Translations under genes and position numbers: made by a program
Shown here: in pieces, positions 43,087-52,235 of the stretch
Position numbering within the stretch: position 1 is the stretch's first letter
How the letters are laid out: each line of letters begins with the position of its first letter
Source of the DNA: Anderseniella sp963700885
Lineage (GTDB): Bacteria > Pseudomonadota > Alphaproteobacteria > Rhizobiales > Aestuariivirgaceae
NCBI GenBank assembly: GCA_963700885.1
Contig: CAVOZJ010000038.1
Span: 124,001 to 188,000, forward strand
Direction: 5' to 3'
DNA: 64,000 nucleotides
Notes under the pieces: generated by a model
What the model saw: only the letters and a program-made list of their open reading frames with translations
Told to the model about the DNA's origin: nothing
The model's database searches: none

Positions 43087-44115
43087 ATGCAAGTTGTTCG
43101 CAGTGATCATCATCGCAAGCATTTTCCGAAAGGCGAGCTTTCGGGAGGTCTGTTTGTCCGGCCATTCGAGTGCCCAGAAAGGTGGCAGTATATCATGGAC
43201 CGCCTCGAGGCACGGGGCTTTAAAGACTTCACAGAGCCTGCGACGCTGGACGTGGGACCGGTGCGGCAGATTTATGATGCAGGATTTCTGGAGTTTCTTA
43301 AAACTGCATGGGGTCAGTGGGTTGAAGCAGGTTATAAAGGTGAAATTGTGCCAACCTGCTTCCCGGCACGCCGCATGCAGGTCCGTAAACCGGAGCAAAT
43401 TGACGGGCTTGTCGGTTATTATGCACTGGCTGTGGAAACGGCCATAACTTCAGGAACATGGGAGGCGGTACAGGCCAGTGCCGCCGTTGCGCAGACGGCG
43501 CAGCGTATTGTTTCAGGAGGTGAGAGATCTGCTTTTGCACTGTGCCGGCCACCCGGCCATCATGCCGCCAAAGACATGTATGGCGGATATTGCTTCCTGA
43601 ACAATGCAGCAATTGCCGCGCAGATGTTTTTAAATGACGGAGCAAAACGCGTTGCTATCCTTGATCCAGATTTTCATCACGGAAATGGCACGCAAGATAT
43701 TTTCTATGATCGCGATGATGTGCTGTTTTTGTCGTTGCATGGTGCACCGGAGTACGCGTTTCCGCATTTTCTCGGGTATGAAGATGAAACAGGTACCGGG
43801 GCGGGTGAAGGCTTCACGGTCAACTATGCAATGCCGCCGGGCACCGGTTATGACGTGTGGGGCAGCGCATTGGATGATGCTCTCGGCAGGATTGCGGCCT
43901 TTTCGCCAGATGCGCTTGTGGTGTCGCTGGGCGTCGACACGTTTGAGCGTGACCCGATCAGCTTTTTCAAGCTCAAGTCTGATGATTTCACCAACTATGG
44001 CGGTCGCATTGCAAAGCTGAAACTGCCGACACTGTTTTGCATGGAGGGTGGCTATGCCGTGGAGGAAATCGGTATCAACACGGTGAATGTGCTGGAAGGC
44101 TTCGAAAATGGTTGA
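43087..44115 (+). CDS. acetylpolyamine amidohydrolase / histone deacetylase family protein
   Basis: The 342-residue protein has the arginase-deacetylase fold: HHRKHFPKGELSGGLFVRPFECPERW at the start (as in acetylpolyamine amidohydrolases), FALCRPPGHHAAKDMYGGYCFLNNAAIAA, AILDPDFHHGNGTQDIFYDRDDVLFLSLH (zinc ligands Asp and His), and SLGVDTFERDPISFF with the third ligand Asp, then GGYAVEEIG. It should remove acetyl groups from polyamines or related amides in the cytoplasm. Its stop overlaps the start of the next, unknown gene, which in turn overlaps a DUF3726 gene. Confidence 0.9.
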   Translation: MQVVRSDHHRKHFPKGELSGGLFVRPFECPERWQYIMDRLEARGFKDFTEPATLDVGPVRQIYDAGFLEFLKTAWGQWVEAGYKGEIVPTCFPARRMQVRKPEQIDGLVGYYALAVETAITSGTWEAVQASAAVAQTAQRIVSGGERSAFALCRPPGHHAAKDMYGGYCFLNNAAIAAQMFLNDGAKRVAILDPDFHHGNGTQDIFYDRDDVLFLSLHGAPEYAFPHFLGYEDETGTGAGEGFTVNYAMPPGTGYDVWGSALDDALGRIAAFSPDALVVSLGVDTFERDPISFFKLKSDDFTNYGGRIAKLKLPTLFCMEGGYAVEEIGINTVNVLEGFENG

Positions 44116-45829
44116 TGCGAGAATGGCATCTCGTGAAGCCCCGCGCGTCATCGAGTTGATGCGGGCTCCCGAAGAGGTCATGCGGCTTTCGCGTATGGGT
44201 GCATCGCACCAGACACGGTTGTCGTTCATGCGGGCTATTTTACGCAGAGTGAAGCGCGAAGGCTGGCAGGTGGAGCGCACAATATGGCAAGTGGACGACA
44301 AGGGCGTCGGCGTCGGCGTCTACGAGGCACGCGGACCAAAACGTACCTATTCACTGATTGCCTATGCCAACGACCTGCCGCCGGAAAAACGCTCTGACCG
44401 GGTTATTGCCACGGAATGGGATGCATCGTTTGCATTGTATGACGGGGTTCCGGCACAGAGAGACATTGACCGTTTGCGTGAAAATGTACCGAAACAGGAA
44501 GCTGGCCGATGTGCCGCATCCGAACTGGTGCTTTCCCGGGCCAACCGGTCTGTGCGCCTGTTTGACCATGTCGCCGAATGCCTTTCGCAAGGCCGGCAAC
44601 CGGAAGTGGTCGAGATCGACAAGGTAGGCTATCTGATGCGAACCACTGCTGTATACGGCAATGGCAAATTTGGTCTGGCGGACAGGGAGTTGTATTCCGC
44701 GCGTGAAGAAGCTGGCGGACCGTTCAGGGTTGAACTGCTGGCGGTATGGCTGATCCGGGCATTCACCGTGGACATTGTCGAGCACATGGCGCGGGTAATG
44801 GGTGGCGCGAACTCAGTGCCTCTGGACCGCCAAATTCGCAGGCGGCTGGGGGTAGGAAATTCAACCGGACTGGGCATGGCGCCGTTTCTGGTTACTCATC
44901 CTGCCCTTCTGAACGCATGGATGATGGCCAGAGAAACAGCGCTGGCGCGGGTACGTGCGATACCGGCGGCTACTGCCGGTACAATCAACCATTTCCGGGA
45001 GCAACTGGACCGGGCCCATGCCGGGCTTGGCCGCTGGCATACGCCAGACGAGCGCCAGTCAAGGCGGGTGGGCGAGCTTTCAGGTGATTTTGACAAACTG
45101 AAAAGTCACCTGGAGGGTGATGCCTTCAACGTGCCAGAGCCATGGAATGAGATTTACCGATGGGCTGTTCCAAATCTGACGCTTGAAGGACAGGAGGCGC
45201 TGTGTTCCCTGATGATCGAGCCTCATGGCGATCTGGTCGATGATCTGGCTGGCGGGATGGCTGCAGAGGAAGCCGGGACTTACTGGATCGACGGAAAAAT
45301 GAAACTGGGTGAAGTGGCCAGGCTGGCTAACGAAAAGTTTGTCTGGGCGCTGGCGACTGATTTTTCGATGCCTGATCAGACCGCGCGTTTCTGGTATGTC
45401 TCGGAAGAGAAACTGGAACCGCGACTGGGTGAGCGGCACGAAGAAGATGGTGCCGAGCTTGAGCAGCGTCTCGGCATAGGCTGCGAGGTTGTCAGGATGA
45501 TGGAGGCTCTTGCAAAGCAGCCGGAAAGCACCTTGCTGGCTGAGTTTCTGCTGCGTTATCCCGAACACCGCCACGCCGTGCGACGAGTGCAGATCGCTGG
45601 CTGGTGTCCTTATGCCGAGATACACGACAACGTATTGTCGGCGAGCATGATGCCGATCGACATGTTGCGCTGCAAACTGGCGTTTTTCGGTGCCTCGCGA
45701 TTTGACCCCAAGTCTGATCGCTGGGTGCGCATTACCATGTATGCAGACGCACCCTTTCCCGATGAAATTGCAGATATGGAAGCCGATGACTGGGCCTGGC
45801 CGTTGGTTGATGAAGGCCAACCGTCATGA
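44108..45829 (+). CDS. uncharacterised 573-residue protein in an amidohydrolase/DUF3726 operon
   Basis: I do not recognise this large protein. It lacks a signal peptide and transmembrane segments. Visible features are an N-terminal basic region (RLSFMRAILRRVKREGWQVER), a glycine-rich stretch GVGNSTGLGMAPFLVTHPALLNAWM near the middle, YWIDGKMKLGEVARLANEKFVWALATDFSMPDQTARFWYVSEEKLEPRLG and a C-terminal VQIAGWCPYAEIHDNVLSASMMPIDMLRCKLAFFGA. ATG 44108 is chosen over 44087 because it overlaps the preceding stop and follows GGAAGG. It is coupled at both ends, so it likely works with the amidohydrolase and DUF3726 protein. Confidence 0.8.
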   Translation: MVDARMASREAPRVIELMRAPEEVMRLSRMGASHQTRLSFMRAILRRVKREGWQVERTIWQVDDKGVGVGVYEARGPKRTYSLIAYANDLPPEKRSDRVIATEWDASFALYDGVPAQRDIDRLRENVPKQEAGRCAASELVLSRANRSVRLFDHVAECLSQGRQPEVVEIDKVGYLMRTTAVYGNGKFGLADRELYSAREEAGGPFRVELLAVWLIRAFTVDIVEHMARVMGGANSVPLDRQIRRRLGVGNSTGLGMAPFLVTHPALLNAWMMARETALARVRAIPAATAGTINHFREQLDRAHAGLGRWHTPDERQSRRVGELSGDFDKLKSHLEGDAFNVPEPWNEIYRWAVPNLTLEGQEALCSLMIEPHGDLVDDLAGGMAAEEAGTYWIDGKMKLGEVARLANEKFVWALATDFSMPDQTARFWYVSEEKLEPRLGERHEEDGAELEQRLGIGCEVVRMMEALAKQPESTLLAEFLLRYPEHRHAVRRVQIAGWCPYAEIHDNVLSASMMPIDMLRCKLAFFGASRFDPKSDRWVRITMYADAPFPDEIADMEADDWAWPLVDEGQPS

Positions 45830-46470
45830 TTGTTTCGCTCAACGAGGCACAGGTCATGGCGACAAAGGCTGCGTCCGGCGCCGGGCGCCCGTGGGGCCTT
45901 GCGCAGGAGGCAGGCCTTGCCATGGCTACCCTGGAGGCCATGCGATTGCCCGGCGCTGCATCACTGCTTGGCCTTCTTCTGGAAACTGATGGCGAACCGT
46001 GTGAAAAACTGCGGCCGATTTCAACAAGCGGGAGTATTTTGCAGGGGAAGGGGCCGATGTGCCCAATTCTCATGGGAACATATTATGCTGACAGTGATGG
46101 CGTTGATCGTCGAACACACTGCGAGCTCCATTGTATCCGCTATCCTTTGTTGTTGCTGCATTTTGCGCGGTTGCCATGGGATAGTGTGAAACTGGAGTGG
46201 CAAGATACGACCGTCGTATCGAATTTCAATGAAGCCAGTGTGCGCGGAACCGGGTTGACAGCAACCATTGGCGATACCGTGTTGATTTCCTCCTCGGAGC
46301 CACTGAATTTGCCGGAGTGCGGGTCGCCACACCTGTATCAACCGGGGCCGGTGGACATTGCCGACGAAATATGGGAATCCCTGTCGGCTTTTTCACATCG
46401 CACCTATGTTCCTGCCAGCGAGTCCTCGCGGCTCAAGGGTGCAGGTGCAGGCCTGACCGACAATGACTAG
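45826..46470 (+). CDS. DUF3726 protein
   Basis: The 214-residue protein starts MIVSLNEAQVMATKAASGAGRPWGLAQEAGLAM, the characteristic N-terminus of DUF3726 proteins, with PMCPILMGTYYADS, LPECGSPHLYQPGPVDIADEIWESLSAFSHRTYVPASESSRLKGAGAGLTDND at the end. Function is unknown. It overlaps the stop of the 573-residue gene (ATGA), completing a three-gene coupled unit with the acetylpolyamine amidohydrolase-like gene. No membrane or secretion signal is seen. Confidence 0.75.
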   Translation: MIVSLNEAQVMATKAASGAGRPWGLAQEAGLAMATLEAMRLPGAASLLGLLLETDGEPCEKLRPISTSGSILQGKGPMCPILMGTYYADSDGVDRRTHCELHCIRYPLLLLHFARLPWDSVKLEWQDTTVVSNFNEASVRGTGLTATIGDTVLISSSEPLNLPECGSPHLYQPGPVDIADEIWESLSAFSHRTYVPASESSRLKGAGAGLTDND

Positions 46471-46506
46471 CCCAACCTGATCCAACATCAACCCCTGGCT
46501 TCCATC

Positions 46507-48324
46507 ATGGCACAACCGCCACTTCTGACATTACAGGGGGTTACGCTGACCTTCGGGGGAAATCCCTTACTGGCAGGCGCAGACCTGAGTGTTGCAGCAG
46601 GTGAACGCCTGTGCCTGGTCGGGCGCAATGGCTCGGGCAAATCCACACTGCTGAAAATCGCTGTGGGTGATGTTGAGGCTGACTCTGGCGTTCGATTTGT
46701 ACAGCCGGGGGCGACCATCAGACACCTTCTGCAGGAACCTGATTTTGCGGGGTATTCAACTGTGCGCTCTTATGTCGAGTCCGGCTTGACGCAAGGCGAC
46801 GATGAGTATCGCGCCAGTTACCTTTTGGAACAGTTGTCGCTCAGCGGCGATGAGGACACGGCAGTGCTGTCAGGAGGTGAGGCCCGCCGTGCAGCTCTTG
46901 CCAGAGTGCTTGCACCGAAGCCGGATATCCTGCTGCTGGACGAACCGACCAACCATCTTGACCTGCCGGCAATCGAGTGGCTGGAGACGGAATTGAAATC
47001 GCTTCACAGCGCACTGGTGTTAATCAGCCATGACAGGCGCTTTCTGGAGAACCTGTCGCAGGCAACCATCTGGCTGGACCGTGGAATGGCAAGGCGTATG
47101 GATCGTGGCTTTGCGCATTTTGAGGCCTGGCGTGACGAAGTGCTAGAAGAAGAACAACGTGAACAGCACAAGCTGGATCGCAGAATTGTCCGCGAGGAAC
47201 ACTGGCTGCGGTACGGTGTTACCGCACGGCGCAAGCGCAATGTACGCCGGTTGGGTGACCTGCAGGCCCTGCGGGAAAAACGCCGTAGCGCGTTGCGCGC
47301 GCAGGGAAATGTGAGCCTGTCTGCTGACGATGCTGAAGTGTCCGGCAAGCTGGTGATTGAGGCAAAAGGCCTGTCAAAATCTTTTGACGGACGGCCCATC
47401 GTACGCGACCTGAGCCTGCGTGTGCTGCGTGGTGACCGCATAGCCGTAACCGGACCCAACGGTGCCGGCAAGACGACTCTCATCCGGTTGATTACCGGGC
47501 AGATTGCACCTGACGCCGGGACGGTTCGGCTAGGGACCAATCTTGAGATCGTTTCGCTTGAACAGGACCGGACATCACTGGTGCCGGGAACCACATTGCG
47601 CGATGCACTGACCGGTGGCGGGTCAGACCAGGTTATTGTCAACAACGAGGCGCGTCATGTCATGTCGTGGATGCAGGATTTTCTGTTTCGCCCCGAACAG
47701 GCGCGCACGCCGGTGGACTTCCTGTCAGGCGGAGAACGCGGCCGCATCATGCTGGCGCGCGCTCTGTCGAAACCGTCCAACTTCATGGTGCTTGATGAGC
47801 CAACCAATGATCTCGATCTTGAAACGCTTGATCTCCTGCAGGAACTGCTGTCATCGTATGCAGGCACCGTGTTGCTGGTCAGCCATGACCGTGACTTTAT
47901 CGACCGGGTTGCAACTTCGACGCTTGCGTTTGACGGCAACGGCAGGTGGCGCGAATATCCCGGCGGATACGCCGACATGATGCGTCAGGCAGGCGATGCG
48001 CGCGCGGAAGTCAAGCATGCCGCAGACGTGAAACCGGTCAATAAAGCCGTCCGGGTATCTGCTGTTCCTGAACGATCCGCTTCGAAACGGAAAATGTCCT
48101 TCAAGGACAAGCACGCGCTGGAAACACTGCCCAAGGAGATCGAGAAGCTTGGCTATAATATTGCAGACCTGCAGGAGGCAATGGCTGCCCCGGATTTTTA
48201 TGCAACCGATCCTGCAGCTTTCGAGAAGGCCGCGGCGGACCTCAATGCTGCACAATCCCGCCTGAACAAGGCGGAAGAGCGCTGGCTGGAACTGGAAATG
48301 CTGCGCGAAGAACTGGACAACTGA
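46507..48324 (+). CDS. uup: ABC-F ATPase, Uup type
   Basis: The 605-residue soluble protein has two ATP-binding domains without membrane segments: Walker A GRNGSGKST and GPNGAGKTT, signatures LSGGEARRA and LSGGERGRI, Walker B LLLLDEPTNHLDL and MVLDEPTNDLDL. An arginine-rich linker joins them, and a C-terminal coiled coil (KKMSFKDKHALETLPKEIEKLGYNIADLQEAM...LNKAEERWLELE) identifies Uup rather than EttA. ABC-F proteins act at the ribosome or, for Uup, on DNA-related processes such as Tn excision. It stands alone after the DUF3726 gene. EttA is encoded at 57121. Confidence 0.93.
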   Translation: MAQPPLLTLQGVTLTFGGNPLLAGADLSVAAGERLCLVGRNGSGKSTLLKIAVGDVEADSGVRFVQPGATIRHLLQEPDFAGYSTVRSYVESGLTQGDDEYRASYLLEQLSLSGDEDTAVLSGGEARRAALARVLAPKPDILLLDEPTNHLDLPAIEWLETELKSLHSALVLISHDRRFLENLSQATIWLDRGMARRMDRGFAHFEAWRDEVLEEEQREQHKLDRRIVREEHWLRYGVTARRKRNVRRLGDLQALREKRRSALRAQGNVSLSADDAEVSGKLVIEAKGLSKSFDGRPIVRDLSLRVLRGDRIAVTGPNGAGKTTLIRLITGQIAPDAGTVRLGTNLEIVSLEQDRTSLVPGTTLRDALTGGGSDQVIVNNEARHVMSWMQDFLFRPEQARTPVDFLSGGERGRIMLARALSKPSNFMVLDEPTNDLDLETLDLLQELLSSYAGTVLLVSHDRDFIDRVATSTLAFDGNGRWREYPGGYADMMRQAGDARAEVKHAADVKPVNKAVRVSAVPERSASKRKMSFKDKHALETLPKEIEKLGYNIADLQEAMAAPDFYATDPAAFEKAAADLNAAQSRLNKAEERWLELEMLREELDN

Positions 48325-48487
48325 ACAGGATCGGCACCGTCGCATCCGCATCGGGCTTCTACCGCACGCGCTTGCAGGCGCAATGCTAAGATCAGAGTTG
48401 ACAACCGAAAACCAGCTCATAAAGTTAAACTACGACCGGTCTGCCGGGTGAATGTTGGTTAGATCTGTCATGGTGGGAAGGACGCTC

Positions 48488-48850
48488 ATGTCATCTGATA
48501 TTCAGGCAGCAGAACGCCAGTCATTTTACATCGATGTTGAGGATCAACCGTGGCAGCAAACTCGCTGGCTAGGTATCGAGATCAAGGTGCTCATGCAAAA
48601 CAAGGTAACTGGCATGACAACATCGCTGACGCGGATCGCACCGGGCGCCAGGCTGCCAGATCACGTCCATGTCGGCATCGAGCAGAGTTACGTGATTGAG
48701 GGTTCGCTTGTTGATCACGAGGGCGTATGTACGGCCGGAAATTTCGTCTGGCGCAAGGCGGGTAGCCGTCACGCCGCGCATTCGCCGGATGGTTGTCTGG
48801 TACTCGGTTTTTTTGAGAAACCAAACAAGTTTGTCGATGAGGACGCGTGA
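48488..48850 (+). CDS. small cupin-domain protein
   Basis: The 120-residue protein is a single cupin: TSLTRIAPGARLPDHVHVGIEQSYVIEGSLVDHEG, then GNFVWRKAGSRHAAHSPDGCLVLGFFEKPNKF. The metal ligands HxH and E plus a later His are present. It resembles ChrR-type and acetylacetone/dihydroxyacetophenone dioxygenase-like cupins, but no specific role can be assigned. The frame is open from 48452; ATG 48488 is chosen because GGAAGGA lies nine bases upstream. It is monocistronic. Confidence 0.8.
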   Translation: MSSDIQAAERQSFYIDVEDQPWQQTRWLGIEIKVLMQNKVTGMTTSLTRIAPGARLPDHVHVGIEQSYVIEGSLVDHEGVCTAGNFVWRKAGSRHAAHSPDGCLVLGFFEKPNKFVDEDA

Positions 48851-49093
48851 TCTGGTGAGGATGGTGATGGACGGCAGGTTGAACCGGAAGAGGTGTGTAT
48901 CTATCGTCCGTTGACAGCCCATGGCGAAGCTTCAGCTACTCGCATCCGATAGCTGCCAGGTACCAGAAAGTGATATTTTTGATCCGTCAATCACCGGGCG
49001 GGATGACCGAAAGCACTCCCGTTAACATGCTTTTATCCGGCGAGGCATCGCACTCATTCCCGATTTGATCTCGACGCATCGCTGCGCTATCCA

Positions 49094-49918
49094 TTGCACG
49101 GCGGGCCGCACCGGTTCGGCGCAAATGATTCGAGGGATGAAGCAACGGAAAAGCTTAAAAAGACGATCAACCTGCTTTACACCGGCACCAGCAAGAAGGC
49201 GGCGATGTTCCGCTATCTCCTGATGGGCTTCGACGTCTCTACCATCGTGTTCTTCATCGCCACCGTGCCGCTTGACCCGACGCCGGCGATCCTTGCCGCT
49301 GACCTCGTGATCGGCTTACTGATCCTGGCGGACTTCCTCTCCCGCCTGTGGATCGCCCCGGACCGGGCACGCATGCTGCGCCAGATCTATACGGTGACCG
49401 ACGTGGTTGTCATCCTGTCGCTGTTGCTGGCGCCCCTGGTGTCGCAGAACTTCAGCTTTCTCAGGGTATTGCGAACCCTGCGCCTGTTGCATTCCTACCA
49501 CGTACTGCGAGACCTGCGCCGCGACACGCCGTTCTTCCGCCGCAACGAGGACGTTATCGTCAGTTCGGTGAACCTTTGCGTCTTCATCTTCTTCATGAGT
49601 ACCCTGGTCTACGTGCTGCGGGCTGACAAAAATCCCGACATCGCCGGCTTTGTCGATGCGCTCTACTTCACCGTGGCGACGCTGACCACCACCGGCTTCG
49701 GCGATATCGTTCTGACCGGGACCACCGGACGACTCCTGGCGGTGATCATAATGGTCGCAGGGGTCGCCCTGTTCCTGCGCCTGGCGCAAACCGTTTTCCG
49801 GCCTGGCAAGCTGCGCCACAAGTGTCCGGAGTGCGGGCTCAACCGGCACGAACCCGACGCGGTTCACTGCAAACATTGCGGCCACCTGCTCAAAATCGAG
49901 ACGGAAGGCGCTTCCTGA
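49094..49918 (+). CDS. voltage-gated-type potassium channel with C-terminal zinc ribbon; 5' end uncertain
   Basis: The 274 residues have six helices, an Arg-rich S4 (FLRVLRTLRLLHSYHVLRDLRR, about 122-143), and the pore signature TLTTTGFGDIVL (196-207), giving a K+ channel. The cytoplasmic tail has a zinc ribbon with CPEC and CKHC pairs (C244, C247, C259, C262). The frame is open back to 49007 and reads like coding sequence (SRFDLDASLRYPLHGGPHRF) beyond TTG 49094, yet no ATG or GTG lies in it; the start may be lost or the end frameshifted. By eye the gene is GC-richer than its neighbours, which suggests recent acquisition. Confidence 0.85.
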   Translation: MHGGPHRFGANDSRDEATEKLKKTINLLYTGTSKKAAMFRYLLMGFDVSTIVFFIATVPLDPTPAILAADLVIGLLILADFLSRLWIAPDRARMLRQIYTVTDVVVILSLLLAPLVSQNFSFLRVLRTLRLLHSYHVLRDLRRDTPFFRRNEDVIVSSVNLCVFIFFMSTLVYVLRADKNPDIAGFVDALYFTVATLTTTGFGDIVLTGTTGRLLAVIIMVAGVALFLRLAQTVFRPGKLRHKCPECGLNRHEPDAVHCKHCGHLLKIETEGAS

Positions 49919-50185
49919 AACTTGCCATCGTTTCATGCGTGACGAGATTGCCGGTAGTGCGTTCCCATTGTGCTTTCAGCGGCAACCGGACGCAAGTGTT
50001 GTTGGATGACTTGAAACTCATGGATTCTGCCTCCGGTTCTGCCGCGATGACTATGTAGCTATCAAGCCTTTCTGCAACCAGCCGGCAAAGTAATTTTCCG
50101 CGGTCCGGTCTCACGGGCTCTTTACCTTTCCACCCACATCACGCATTGCTCTTGCGCACCAGACTGTTCTGCTCGGGAAGGACAC

Positions 50186-52210
50186 ATGACAGGTTCGAAC
50201 AAATCCTATCTCATCGGCGTGGACACCGGTGGCACCTATACTGATGCCGCCGTCATGGACGCTGCCAGCAATGAGGTTCTTGCCAGCGCCAAGGCGCTGA
50301 CCACCCGCGGTGATCTGGCGGTCGGTGTCTGTGAGGCGATAGAGCGTGTCTTGTCGGCTTTGAATGACGATACGGCGAGCGCTGCATCGCAGGTCAAGCT
50401 GGTGTCAGTTTCCACAACACTTGCCACCAATGCCGTAGTTGAAGGCCATGGCTCACCGGTCTGCGTGGTGCTTGTCGGGTTTGATGAAACCATGGTGCAA
50501 AGGTCCGGTCTGAGTTCTGCGTTTCCCGGCCTGGTCGTCGAGCGCATTGATGGTGGCCATGATCACAACGGTGGTGAAGTGGCGGCGCTCGATATGGCTG
50601 CGCTCGCCGCTGTAGTCGAAAGGCACGGCCATGCCGTGGAGGCGTATGCTGTTGCTGCCCAGTTTGCTGTTCGCAATCCGGCCCATGAACTGGCAGCGCG
50701 TGAATTCATCACTCAACAGACAGGCCTGCCCGTCACAGTATCGACAGAGTTGGCATCTGCGCTTGATGCACCAAGACGCGCCCTGACCGCTGCGCTCAAT
50801 GCACGGCTTATTTCGCGGATTTCACTGTTGATCAGGGCGGTGCAACAGGCCATGACACGGTTTGGCATAGATGCGCCGTTGATGATGACCAAGGGAGACG
50901 GCTCCCTGGCGCGCGCTGATACTGTTGCTCTTCGTCCCATCGAGACCGTGTTGTCCGGGCCGGCCGCCAGCTTGGTCGGTGCCGCCACATTGTCAGGTTT
51001 GAGCGACTTCATTCTGTCGGACATGGGCGGCACGACGACCGATCTGGGTGTTCTGCAGAACGGCCGCCCGCAGGTCAACGAACAGGGAGCAGATGTTGGC
51101 GGATGGCGCACCATGGTTCAGGCCATCGATGTACGGACCCTGGGTCTCGGTGGTGACAGCGAAGTCACTTTCGATATGAAAGGCGCAGCTACCGTTGGCG
51201 CGCGCAGGTCGGTTCCGATTTCGCTGATTGCCAGTAGATTTCCTGTTGTAATTCAACAACTTGAGAAAGATATTTCGGACAATGAGTCCGGTTCCATGGT
51301 GGGTCAGTTTGTCATGCTGCCGCTGGGACGGCTGTCAGGTGACGCACTGCAGGCAGGTTTGTCGAAGCGTGAACAGGAGCTGCTGGCAACCCTGAGCGTT
51401 GAACCGCTGCCTCTGCGCAGGCTGCCGGCAGGTTCAGGCGGCTACCGGACGCTGGAAAGCCTGTCCCGGAAAGGTCACGTTCAGCTGGCCGGCTTTACGC
51501 CTTCCGATGCAGCCCATGTGCTAGGTCTGCAGGACAACTGGTCGCGTGAGGCGGCCGTACTGGCAGCGCGCCTCGTGGTCCGCAATGTATTGCAGAAGGC
51601 GCCTTCCGATGAACTGGTCATGATACTGTCGCAATCCGTATGGGAAGAAACCGTTCGCCTGTCCGGTCGGGCCGTGCTGGAAACAGCGCTGGGCCATCAC
51701 GCAATTGAGCCGGGTCGTGCCGGCGGATTGATTGACGTGGTGTGCAGGGGTGTAGGAAGGCGGTCTTTGGCAAAAGTGTCAATCTCACCGGAAGTGCCGG
51801 TGGTTGCGGTCGGCGGTCCGGTGAAAATCTACTACCGGGAAGTAGGCAAGCGCCTTGAGTGCGAAATGGTGTTTCCGCAATCGTGCGAAGTGGCCAATGC
51901 GGTCGGCGCAGCAACCGGCATGATCGCTCGCACGGTGACGATTGAAGTCAACGGAAACGGGGCAGGGGTGTTCAGGGTTCACGGACCACAAAGCGTGTCG
52001 CAGTTTGCCAGCGCCACTGATGCCATTGATGCGGCAAATCGGCTGGCGCGCGAAACTGCCGGTGCACAGGTCAATGCCATGGGTGGCGGACAGGTCAGTT
52101 TCGCGGAGGATATCGAAAAGTTTCTGCTGCCGGATGCCGTCGATGACAACGGTCTGTTGCGCGCCACAGTCAAGATCGAGGCAACTGCACGCCCGGCGCT
52201 TTCACTTTAA
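50186..52210 (+). CDS. hydantoinase/oxoprolinase family protein (HyuA-like)
   Basis: The 674-residue protein is an ASKHA-fold HyuA: IGVDTGGTYTDAAVMD at the start, SVSTTLATNAVVEGHG, and FILSDMGGTTTDLGVLQNG plus TLGLGGDSEV, the ATP-binding segments. HyuA usually acts with HyuB as an ATP-dependent N-methylhydantoinase, acetone carboxylase-like or oxoprolinase enzyme. No hyuB is adjacent; a fatty acid desaturase gene follows after 25 bases, so this is an orphan HyuA. Single-subunit members of this length exist but their substrates are unknown. Confidence 0.88.
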   Translation: MTGSNKSYLIGVDTGGTYTDAAVMDAASNEVLASAKALTTRGDLAVGVCEAIERVLSALNDDTASAASQVKLVSVSTTLATNAVVEGHGSPVCVVLVGFDETMVQRSGLSSAFPGLVVERIDGGHDHNGGEVAALDMAALAAVVERHGHAVEAYAVAAQFAVRNPAHELAAREFITQQTGLPVTVSTELASALDAPRRALTAALNARLISRISLLIRAVQQAMTRFGIDAPLMMTKGDGSLARADTVALRPIETVLSGPAASLVGAATLSGLSDFILSDMGGTTTDLGVLQNGRPQVNEQGADVGGWRTMVQAIDVRTLGLGGDSEVTFDMKGAATVGARRSVPISLIASRFPVVIQQLEKDISDNESGSMVGQFVMLPLGRLSGDALQAGLSKREQELLATLSVEPLPLRRLPAGSGGYRTLESLSRKGHVQLAGFTPSDAAHVLGLQDNWSREAAVLAARLVVRNVLQKAPSDELVMILSQSVWEETVRLSGRAVLETALGHHAIEPGRAGGLIDVVCRGVGRRSLAKVSISPEVPVVAVGGPVKIYYREVGKRLECEMVFPQSCEVANAVGAATGMIARTVTIEVNGNGAGVFRVHGPQSVSQFASATDAIDAANRLARETAGAQVNAMGGGQVSFAEDIEKFLLPDAVDDNGLLRATVKIEATARPALSL

Positions 52211-52235
52211 CCGGTTCGACGTTAGATTAACGTGC

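Noticed and set aside
42857..43165. N-terminal extension of the ChaN-like protein on the minus strand
   Set aside because: The 103 extra residues lack family resemblance and would bury the clear signal peptide that begins at ATG 42856; the stretch is the divergent promoter region.
49890..50114. Minus-strand 74-codon frame between the channel and hyuA
   Set aside because: It has no recognisable motif or clear ribosome-binding site and overlaps the end of the channel gene; it could be chance.
51942..52235. Long 5' extension of the desaturase frame inside hyuA
   Set aside because: The translated segment is a shadow of hyuA in another frame with unusual composition; the desaturase family begins at ATG 52236.
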